This document shows, in pieces, positions 13,109-20,026 of a stretch of 20,886 nucleotides of DNA; position 1 is the first letter of the stretch, and each line of letters opens with the position of its first letter. A program made the translations under genes and the position numbers. The stretch comes from a virus. Under the pieces are notes generated by a model that saw only the letters and a list, made by a program, of their open reading frames with translations, did no database searches and had not been told where the DNA came from. The stretch covers positions 1 through 20,886 of IMG/VR virus record IMGVR_UViG_3300031963_014949. One strand, given 5' to 3'.

Positions 13109-14947
13109 ATGTCCAATCACACAAAGGATAATGTATCTAATTTAAGAAATACCTCCTCACAGCTTGCTGACAATCCCCCGATTGTTGGAAGTAACAAGAA
13201 ATTCCAGGATTCGATGATTGATAGATCCTCGTATCTTGAAAAATCAATATACTCTTTTAATTCGGATCAAGAGTATGGAGTTTTTGAGAATGTTAATGAT
13301 GCTGTCTCTACACTTCCTAGTTCTCTGTTTTACGAGGCGCAATCTTCAGAGGATGGTAGAAGTGGACTTTTTAATTACCATGTGATAGGAGACAGTAGAA
13401 TGTCTAAGGGTGGGGCAAAGATTACATATATTAAATCTGAAACCTACGAGATGAATCAATCCATCACCCCGGAGATTTCTAGAAATCCTACTGCCCATGC
13501 GATCATTAAGGAAACCACAGCAAGCGGAAATTACCTTAATCCAAGTAGTAAGTATGTTTCTCAGCCTTTCAACGTGAAAGATTTTATATTCTGTAAGCAT
13601 TATGGGGTAATCCCTAATAATAGAATGATAACTCTGAGAAGATTTCCAACTCCAGTAATGGACAACTTAAGGGTACCTACTCCTGGTAAAAGAGCCCAGT
13701 TAACCGACGAGGGAGGAAGGGTAAAAGGAAGTTTTGTAGATGGGGAAGGAATCACACCAAGTCAAATGATAAGAGAAGGAGCAGCACTTCCTATGGCACA
13801 GGCTGTTACTTTTTTTGGAACAGATACCGGAAATAATCTTGAAACAATATTAGGAATAGACACGGGTTTAAAATGGGATCAACCGCAACAGAAATCAAGA
13901 GTAGATCTTCAGGGAAATGATAGAGGATTATTAAATAGCACTTTAGGAAAATATATTGAAGGGATTCTTTCCACTGAAGCAAATGATAATCTCAGAGGAA
14001 TTAGTAATTTGCTTGGAACTTTTACAGATCCAGATAACCAAGAACTCCAATTAAGAAGACAATTATTCGATAAATTAACATCTGGTGATGGTCCACTAAG
14101 TAGAAAGATTTTTGTCGACGTTAACACAGTTAATAAAATGTGGGTAAGAGATGTTGGACTTTCAGGAGGAGAGCAATCTTTCACACTTAAGTTTACTTAC
14201 AGTTTAACTAGTGTAGGTGAAGTAAACAGCAGAATGTTATTTTTAGATTTATTTGCTAATTTATTAGCACTTGGAACGGATTATGGAAAATTTTTAACAC
14301 CGCAGCTTTTAGTTAATTCTAATAGACAGGGGCTAGGATTTCCTATGGGTAACAAAGGTTATATTCAGCACCTAACACATCCTGTTGAATTTATAAATTC
14401 GATGCTGAAACTCAATTTTAGTGCAGAGGTTAAATCCAAAATAGAAAGTTTAAAAGGTGACGTTGAAAAAGCAAAGGAAGAGTTGGAAGGAATAAAAAAA
14501 GGAACACCATTAAGTAAGGATGGGAAAATTTATAAGACCCTAACAGCTATGCTTACTAGTGACCTGATAAATCAATTGTATTATGAACCCATTATGCTTT
14601 CTGGATATCCCACCGGTGAATGGCACGTAACAGTAGGAAATCCACTCAATCCTATTGCTATGATGGGTAACATGATCTGCGATACCGTAAAGATACGCCT
14701 TAATAATGTTTTAGGACCTGATGATTTTCCTACAGAGTTAACTGCTGAATATTCTATGAAATCTGCTAGACAAAAACATAGGGGTGATTTTGAAAGTATG
14801 TTTAACAGAGGAAACGGAAGACTTTATCTTGGTAAATTTGAAATTTCTGACGCTTCTAAAGGAGCACAGATAGGTGCAAAAAGCGGACTGGATATTAACA
14901 CACCAACGGGAGATTCTAGAGATTCATCTGCAGCATTTGCGTCTTGA
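13109..14947 (+). CDS. Tail/baseplate structural protein (gp48/gp54-like, tail-tube initiator class)
   Basis: A 612-residue virion protein, first gene of the tail operon. The C-terminal part has the features I associate with baseplate-tube junction proteins of T4-like and jumbo myophages: EWHVTVGNPLNPIAMMGNM at about 504-522, then CDTVKIRLNNVLGPDDFP, and FNRGNGRLYLG at about 565-575. The middle (DFIFCKHYGVIPNNRMITLR, then RFPTPVMDNL) and a long Gly/Asn-rich region are typical of structural proteins. A charged coiled-coil-like helix (SKIESLKGDVEKAKEELEGI) lies near residue 453. There is no signal peptide. ATG 13109 is used; a TTG at 13103 would add two residues. The assignment rests on recalled motifs and on the LysM/gp53-like, gp27-like and gp5-like genes that follow. 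It could instead be another baseplate component. Confidence 0.65.
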   Translation: MSNHTKDNVSNLRNTSSQLADNPPIVGSNKKFQDSMIDRSSYLEKSIYSFNSDQEYGVFENVNDAVSTLPSSLFYEAQSSEDGRSGLFNYHVIGDSRMSKGGAKITYIKSETYEMNQSITPEISRNPTAHAIIKETTASGNYLNPSSKYVSQPFNVKDFIFCKHYGVIPNNRMITLRRFPTPVMDNLRVPTPGKRAQLTDEGGRVKGSFVDGEGITPSQMIREGAALPMAQAVTFFGTDTGNNLETILGIDTGLKWDQPQQKSRVDLQGNDRGLLNSTLGKYIEGILSTEANDNLRGISNLLGTFTDPDNQELQLRRQLFDKLTSGDGPLSRKIFVDVNTVNKMWVRDVGLSGGEQSFTLKFTYSLTSVGEVNSRMLFLDLFANLLALGTDYGKFLTPQLLVNSNRQGLGFPMGNKGYIQHLTHPVEFINSMLKLNFSAEVKSKIESLKGDVEKAKEELEGIKKGTPLSKDGKIYKTLTAMLTSDLINQLYYEPIMLSGYPTGEWHVTVGNPLNPIAMMGNMICDTVKIRLNNVLGPDDFPTELTAEYSMKSARQKHRGDFESMFNRGNGRLYLGKFEISDASKGAQIGAKSGLDINTPTGDSRDSSAAFAS

Positions 14948-14961
14948 TATAATGGAATGAT

Positions 14962-15549
14962 ATGATAACAATAGACACCTTAGAAAATAAACCAGTTAAA
15001 CTAGTTAGAGGTGAAGAAATAGTAGATTTTACTTATAAGTCAATTAACAGTGACACTATCCCTGGATATTCTAGAGTTATTCTAGTTACCAGGGAAATGA
15101 CTATGAGGCCAGATCTAATTGCTCATATGTATTGTGGATCACAGAACAAGGTAGGAAGTCTTTTAAAGATAAATTCTATTTCCAATCCTTTTTCCCTAGA
15201 TGAGGGAGACATACTTTATATTCCAGATTCTGAAACGATGAGCAATATTATTGCTAAACCAATAGAGGCTGATGCTTCGGAAGCTAGAAAATCCTTTAGA
15301 AAACAATTACAAGAAAGAATATCCAAGGTTTCTGATCAAAGAAAAGAGTATTTAAATTCAGTAGATATCAGTGCTTCTACCATACTACCTCCCAACGTAG
15401 TAAAAGATGGAGACGAACAATTTAAAGTACTAGACGGAAAATTAATATTCGGATCTGATATTGGAGTATGTAGAACAAAAATTCAGCAGAATAAATCTGT
15501 TGCAACAATAAAATCAAGATTTGCTCAAAGACAAATTTTTGAAACATGA
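14962..15549 (+). CDS. LysM-like baseplate wedge protein (gp53-like)
   Basis: A 195-residue protein. Residues 49-88 (RPDLIAHMYCGSQNKVGSLL, then KINSISNPFSLDEGDILYIP) have the form of a LysM module: a helix with 'I-A-x-x-Y-G', a second helix ending in N, and the 'G-D-x-L-Y-I-P' last strand. In T4-like phages the baseplate wedge protein gp53 carries the equivalent module, and short LysM proteins sit beside the hub genes of many contractile tails. Upstream residues 1-48 are beta-rich; residues 103-135 form a charged helix (ARKSFRKQLQERISKVSDQR). The role is probably structural, linking hub and wedges, rather than hydrolysis, because no catalytic domain is attached. It lies 14 bases after the previous gene and overlaps the next by ATGA. 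Confidence 0.72.
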   Translation: MITIDTLENKPVKLVRGEEIVDFTYKSINSDTIPGYSRVILVTREMTMRPDLIAHMYCGSQNKVGSLLKINSISNPFSLDEGDILYIPDSETMSNIIAKPIEADASEARKSFRKQLQERISKVSDQRKEYLNSVDISASTILPPNVVKDGDEQFKVLDGKLIFGSDIGVCRTKIQQNKSVATIKSRFAQRQIFET

Positions 15550-17072
15550 TAGATCCTAAAAAAACAATTCTCCAGCTTGAAAAGGAAACAATAGTATTAG
15601 ACGAACTTTCTGTTGTTGATGAGATGAATGCTGGGGACAGTTCAAGTGTAAATGCATCACAAAGTAGGGAAGAAATTGATATAGGATACGGATTACCCCT
15701 GATTAAAATAAACTCTTATGTTGTAAAGAATTTAAAATTTTTCAGACTGGATTTATCAAATAAAATTCCAGATCTAATATTCAGATTTACAACAGAGGAT
15801 GAAACATTTCTTTATACTTCATTTCCTAAGGATGGAGATATTGTTTGTCTTTATATAAGATCAACATCTGAACTCTATAAACCGATAAGAATGGATTTAT
15901 TAGTTACTGAAGTAATAAACTCTTTTCCCATGCTAGAGGACGAAATAGGCGGTGAAGATAATAGAGCTAATGCTACTAGCACAACTTTTACTATAAAGGC
16001 TCAGATGAGAATTCCTGGAATTTATCAGCACCAATCCAAATCTTACAAAGATCTGACATCTTTTGAGGTTCTAAGATCTGTTGCCAAAGATCTAGGTTTA
16101 GGATTTGCATCTAACGAGAGTGGAACCGATGATAAGATGAGTTGGATCTGTCCTAACAAAACCTTTTATAAATTCATAGATGATGTTGCTAATAGCTCAT
16201 GGAAGGGTGAAGAAGATTTTTTTGATTGGTGGATAGATCAATATTATGTTTTAAATTTTATCAATCTAAGAAAACAACTTCTAGAAAAAAGTAAAGACGA
16301 AACAAAGATATTAACTGCAATTGGACCGGAGAGGGGAATAGCGGGAGGATTAACTAGTGATGTAAAACCCTCTGAAATCGATTTACCGCTTTTCTTTACC
16401 AATGATTTCTATTATAAAAAATATCCATTTTTTATTAACGCTTATTCTGTTAAGAATGAATCTGGTTATATTGTGAGTAGATTCGGATATTCCAGGGATC
16501 TTCAATTTTACGACACAAAATTAGTTAGTGATAGACCAATTAATAAGTATGTTAGCTATAAAGTTGAATATGTAACCGAGAAAGATTTAGGTCCTAGTAG
16601 CATATTGTTTAAAGGGAGGGTAAACGAAGAGGTTTATAAAAAGGAGAACAAGAAAACATGGATAGGAACTCAATATGGAGAAAATCAGCATAAAAATATT
16701 CAACAGGCTCAGATACAAAACAAGATAAACAAATATGAGAATTTTAAAGTTTATCTGGAAACCCAAATGCATTCTTATGTTCCGTGGGTCTATAGAGGAC
16801 AGAATGTACCAACTAAGATCGTACATGCTAGTGCTAGACAAGCAGCAGTAAATTCTCAGGAGTATAAAGGAGGTGGACAGAAAGATCCAGACCAGTTCCG
16901 AGCAGGTGCAAAGGTTGACAATAAATTTCTAAGTGGTGTTTATATGGTCATGGGATCGTATATTGAGTATATAGAGGGTAGGATCAAGCAGTCGTTTATC
17001 CTAGGAAAGAGAGAATGGGTATTAAACGACGGAAGAGGATCAGACCCAGAACCTAAAGTATCTAAAACGTAA
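15546..17072 (+). CDS. Baseplate hub protein (gp27 / late control D-like)
   Basis: A 508-residue hub protein, equivalent to T4 gp27 or phage P2 gpD, that forms the trimeric cup above the spike. Visible layout: after a polar 45-residue start comes a beta-rich domain (YGLPLIKINSYVVKNLKFFR, later GDIVCLYIRS), then TFTIKAQMRIPG at 147-158, then the block SFEVLRSVAKDLGLGFASN at 172-190, followed by MSWICPNKTFYKFIDDVANS at 198-217 and FFDWWIDQYYVLNFIN at 225-240, a sequence order typical of the hub fold in myophages. The C-terminal half contains further barrel strands and a polar GGGQKDPDQF loop, ending in YMVMGSYIEYIEGRIKQSF. No enzymatic motif is present. It overlaps the gene before it by ATGA and the one after by TAATG, which supports fixed-ratio translation of hub parts. 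Confidence 0.75.
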   Translation: MIDPKKTILQLEKETIVLDELSVVDEMNAGDSSSVNASQSREEIDIGYGLPLIKINSYVVKNLKFFRLDLSNKIPDLIFRFTTEDETFLYTSFPKDGDIVCLYIRSTSELYKPIRMDLLVTEVINSFPMLEDEIGGEDNRANATSTTFTIKAQMRIPGIYQHQSKSYKDLTSFEVLRSVAKDLGLGFASNESGTDDKMSWICPNKTFYKFIDDVANSSWKGEEDFFDWWIDQYYVLNFINLRKQLLEKSKDETKILTAIGPERGIAGGLTSDVKPSEIDLPLFFTNDFYYKKYPFFINAYSVKNESGYIVSRFGYSRDLQFYDTKLVSDRPINKYVSYKVEYVTEKDLGPSSILFKGRVNEEVYKKENKKTWIGTQYGENQHKNIQQAQIQNKINKYENFKVYLETQMHSYVPWVYRGQNVPTKIVHASARQAAVNSQEYKGGGQKDPDQFRAGAKVDNKFLSGVYMVMGSYIEYIEGRIKQSFILGKREWVLNDGRGSDPEPKVSKT

Positions 17073-19201
17073 TGGCCTTTTTAAGCGATATAAAAGATAA
17101 TGCTACATCGATAGGTAATTCTTCGGATATCCTAAATAGAGGCGTAGACAAAATGAGAACCCAGTTTTTAAGTGGGTTAAAAACAACTACGTCAGGGCAA
17201 AAGGAGGATCCAACTTATACTGGATTTAGACTTATGTTTGATATGGGATATGGAGGATTAGTTGATCCAGAAACATTTTTACCCGTGAGTCCTTTATTGT
17301 CTAAAGGAAGTCTCCAGGTTAGCCCCGGAGGACCTAGAGGTATGAAGCTAGATTCCCCTGTAGATTTTTTCCATCTTTCTAGAAATAAAATGATGCCTTT
17401 TCCAAACTACACTGAAAGACTTCATTATATGACCGCGGAAGCTTTTTTAAGAGAAAGAAGAAGTGCAGCAGAAAATGGTTTAAATGGTCCTTTTACTGAC
17501 AACACTGGAAAAGAGATTCCTTTTGATTCATCCCAACTTTCATCAGGAACAGTTTCCCACAGAGCTGACTCGTTATCAGGATTTAGAAATATTCTAACCT
17601 CGATCAATGAAAAAAGTCCTTGGTTTATTCAATCAATAGACGGATTGGATCAAATTCTTAAAGTTCCCCTAGCTAGACAAATAGGGGGTGGTACAGGAAG
17701 GGATCAAAGATCTGGTGTTTTAACTTTTGATTGTTTGGATTCAATAGATCTTAGAGTTAATGCTATGGCTGAACTCTATAGAAAAGCGACATATGATTTT
17801 CAGTATCACAGGGAAATGCTACCTGCGAATCTTAGAAAATTTAGAATGTGGATAATAGTAACAGAGATTAGACAAATGGATTTGCAGAGAAATCTTGCAG
17901 ATGTTCTAAATCCTTTTAATCTATCTGGTGTTAGAAGCGCAGCTCAAACTATATCTCAAATTGCTCAATCTGCAGGAATTTTAAAAAATAGTGCGACAGA
18001 ATCAGAAAATCCTAGGAGAGATTTAGAATCTTTGGTTAAATCCTTTGAAAGATTACAACCCTATGTTTTAATTTATCAATTAGATTTATGCGAATTTAAT
18101 TTTGACGAAACCTATGCTTTTAGTAGGCTCACAAACAGTAGAAATGAATCTGCTGTGAATGCTAAATTTAAAATTCATGTTGGAGCTGCTAAGGAGTATA
18201 AATTACAGTATAATATTTTATCAGATTTAATTAAAAACCAGTCAAGTCTTTCTCCTATTTTAATTCAGGATAGCTGGAATTTATTAGGATCTAAAATTCT
18301 AATGGAAGGAGTAACATTGGACAATAATCCAAACCTTTTTTCTAGACTTGCTAATAACTTCATAAACAATTCTATTGCTTCGGTTATTCAACAAAAAGTA
18401 AGTCCTTTGGTGACCGGAGCTCAGTTAGGAAATGCCTACGGATTTAGATTAAGTGATGCAGTTAGATCCTTAAATTCACTTCCTGATATGATAAACGGGA
18501 TCAAGACCATAAAAAGTCCTTTTCAAGATTATCGTCCGCAATCTAAAGGTTTAGGTGGTCCGGAGGAACGACAGTATCCAACTATAAAAGAGGATCTTTA
18601 TCCTAACACAAGGGTCGCTCCTGGACAGGTTATAGATAACGTGTTTGGAGAAACCCCAGGGAGAGGTGAGATTCTAAGGGGTGATGTGTATCCGGATAAT
18701 CCGGGAAAAGATCTCGGTTTGCCTACTAGGATGTATCCTACGATAAAGGATGACGAATACAGAAACACCGGTGGAGATTTAAGTAATCAAGATTTAGGGG
18801 TTCCTGATAGGGTTTATCAAAAAGTAAACGATGACATATACAAAGAATCTCCAGGTTTAGATCTTGGATTACCCAAAAGAGTTTATCAAAAAGTAGATGA
18901 CGACGTCTATACCGGGGTACCAGGGAATGATTTAGGAGTACCTGAAAGAGTTTATAGAACTAATGATGGAGAGAAAGATGTTTATAACGATGTTCCCGGA
19001 AGAGACTTAGGTTTACCCCAAAGAACTTATGCTAGAAACAATGATGATGTCTATCCGAATGTATCTGGTTCTGATTTAGGTGCACCTGAGAGGGTTTATC
19101 CGAATCTAGACGGTGTTGACACATACAATAATGTTCCTGGATCAGATTTAGGACTTCCAAAAAGAAACTATCCAAGTATAGACGAAAACGTTTACAAATA
19201 G
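17072..19201 (+). CDS. Tail/baseplate protein with C-terminal YxxxDDxY-PGxDLGxPxR repeats
   Basis: A 709-residue structural protein between the gp27-like and gp5-like hub genes. Residues 1-480 or so form the body: FRLMFDMGYGGLVDP near 52, a segment with ELYRKATYDFQYHREMLPAN then LRKFRMWIIVTEIRQMDL (about 235-272), and PYVLIYQLDLCEFNFDETYA at about 330-349; these resemble parts of tube- and baseplate-type proteins of large myophages. Residues 502-709 are a repeat tail of about 23-27 residues per unit, each beginning with Tyr and ending P-G-x-D-L-G-[LVA]-P-x-R, seven copies of DLGxP in all. The tail is acidic, Pro/Gly/Tyr-rich, and probably extended. It starts by TAATG overlap with the hub gene; a hairpin follows its stop directly. 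Exact role is unknown; a long hub- or tube-binding strap is one possibility. Confidence 0.68.
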   Translation: MAFLSDIKDNATSIGNSSDILNRGVDKMRTQFLSGLKTTTSGQKEDPTYTGFRLMFDMGYGGLVDPETFLPVSPLLSKGSLQVSPGGPRGMKLDSPVDFFHLSRNKMMPFPNYTERLHYMTAEAFLRERRSAAENGLNGPFTDNTGKEIPFDSSQLSSGTVSHRADSLSGFRNILTSINEKSPWFIQSIDGLDQILKVPLARQIGGGTGRDQRSGVLTFDCLDSIDLRVNAMAELYRKATYDFQYHREMLPANLRKFRMWIIVTEIRQMDLQRNLADVLNPFNLSGVRSAAQTISQIAQSAGILKNSATESENPRRDLESLVKSFERLQPYVLIYQLDLCEFNFDETYAFSRLTNSRNESAVNAKFKIHVGAAKEYKLQYNILSDLIKNQSSLSPILIQDSWNLLGSKILMEGVTLDNNPNLFSRLANNFINNSIASVIQQKVSPLVTGAQLGNAYGFRLSDAVRSLNSLPDMINGIKTIKSPFQDYRPQSKGLGGPEERQYPTIKEDLYPNTRVAPGQVIDNVFGETPGRGEILRGDVYPDNPGKDLGLPTRMYPTIKDDEYRNTGGDLSNQDLGVPDRVYQKVNDDIYKESPGLDLGLPKRVYQKVDDDVYTGVPGNDLGVPERVYRTNDGEKDVYNDVPGRDLGLPQRTYARNNDDVYPNVSGSDLGAPERVYPNLDGVDTYNNVPGSDLGLPKRNYPSIDENVYK
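18689..19198 (+). repeat. Protein-level tandem repeat array (seven DLGxPxR units)
   Basis: Codons 540-709 of the preceding gene. Units start at Tyr residues 540, 555, 582, 605, 628, 653, 676 and 700 (the last is a stub), giving lengths of 15, 27, 23, 23, 25, 23 and 24. The consensus is Y-x-x-x-x-D-D-x-Y-x-x-x-P-G-x-D-L-G-[LVA]-P-x-R-x. Codons differ between units although residues are kept, so the array is old and under selection at protein level rather than a recent DNA duplication. A more diverged first unit may reach back to residue 502 (base 18575). Confidence 0.9.
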
Positions 19202-19240
19202 GGTTTTTATATACTCAGATAAATAGAAAAAACCCTTTTT
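19201..19240 (+). terminator. Hairpin plus T-run directly before the gp5-like gene
   Basis: GGGTTTTT at 19201-19208 pairs with AAAAACCC at 19228-19235 around a 19-base loop, followed by TTTTT and then ATG 19241. The stem is 8 bp but only three pairs are G-C, and the loop is large, so termination would be weak and partial. It may tune the ratio of the two flanking structural proteins or protect an mRNA end. Confidence 0.5.
19219..19226 (+). promoter_or_regulatory. GATAAATA, one mismatch to the T4-type late promoter box
   Basis: Seven of eight bases match TATAAATA. It lies in the loop of the hairpin at 19201-19240, with 14 bases to ATG 19241, a spacing that would leave a leader of a few bases. 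Paired with the weak terminator, it could restart transcription for the gp5-like gene. A/T-rich sequence makes chance matches common. Confidence 0.22.
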
Positions 19241-20026
19241 ATGTCTGTACAGAATATTCAAGAATCAAATATTGAAAGAGCCCAGCATTTCTTGGGTGTT
19301 GTTGTGGATAACAAAGATCCGGAATTTAGGGCAAGATGTAAAGTTAAGGTTTTTGGAGTATTTGACGATGTTGCAGATACGGATCTACCATGGGCGTTCC
19401 AAAGATTTGATATTTCATTTGGTGACAATGGTGGATCTGGAAGGGTTAGTATACCTAAATTAGGTGCAGTTGTCCATGTCCAATTCAATAACGGGAACTA
19501 CTATGCCCCCGAATACAAAGCAGTACAAGAATTATCTTCCGATTTAATAGAAGAAATAAAAGCATCTTATGAAGGTGCTCATTCTCTAATCTATGACGGA
19601 ATAGAACAGCTAAAAATATATTACACTGTTGCTAAAGGACTCGTAATAGATTTAAAAGAGTCAACTGTGGTAATTTCTAATGATAATTCAATAACAATAA
19701 CACATGCTGGCCAAACATCTACCCTTGAATTTAGAGGTGGTAAAATTACAGAGTATGCAAATTCTGAAATAGAAAGCACTGCAGTAACTAGAATTAAACA
19801 AAGCAGCAACGAAGTTTGGGCAGACGGTAAAACAACAAAGCTTGGTCATTCCCCTGTTTATTCTGCAGTTTTAGCGGAACCTTTATGGATGTTTTTAAAA
19901 CAACTCGCAGCAGCGGTAGATGCTAAAGTTCCTTCCTGTCCTGGGTGTATGGCTACCCTTGCAGAAAGCTACGAACAGCTCTCTACGTCCGATGTGGTTA
20001 AGTTAACTAAGAGTAATGAGCAATAA
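19241..20026 (+). CDS. gp5-like baseplate hub/spike protein (OB-fold, no lysozyme domain)
   Basis: A 261-residue protein equivalent to the T4 gp5 / VgrG family part that joins the hub to the membrane-piercing spike. Residues 16-90 form the N-terminal OB-fold: HFLGVVVDNKDP at 16-27, ARCKVKVFGVFD at 31-42, TDLPWAFQRF at 47-56 and GSGRVSIPKLGAVVHVQFNNG at 65-85, the classic 'G-R-V-R-V-x-G ... D-L-P-W ... P-x-x-G' layout. Residues 118-200 are beta-strand repeats (LVIDLKESTVVISND, ITITHAGQTS, TRIKQSSNEVWADGKTTKLG), fit for the start of a trimeric beta-prism. A C-terminal helical part follows, with a CPGC motif at 233-236. The lysozyme domain of T4 gp5 is missing, as in most non-T4 myophages. It overlaps the next gene by 11 bases. 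Confidence 0.83.
   Translation: MSVQNIQESNIERAQHFLGVVVDNKDPEFRARCKVKVFGVFDDVADTDLPWAFQRFDISFGDNGGSGRVSIPKLGAVVHVQFNNGNYYAPEYKAVQELSSDLIEEIKASYEGAHSLIYDGIEQLKIYYTVAKGLVIDLKESTVVISNDNSITITHAGQTSTLEFRGGKITEYANSEIESTAVTRIKQSSNEVWADGKTTKLGHSPVYSAVLAEPLWMFLKQLAAAVDAKVPSCPGCMATLAESYEQLSTSDVVKLTKSNEQ

Noticed and set aside
14962-15549. LysM module as part of a cell-wall hydrolase
   Set aside because: No catalytic domain is attached, and the place directly before the hub gene fits a gp53-like structural role.
18575-19198. Regular repeats that could be taken for a CRISPR array
   Set aside because: The repeats are at protein level within an open frame; units differ at DNA level and there are no identical repeats with unique spacers.
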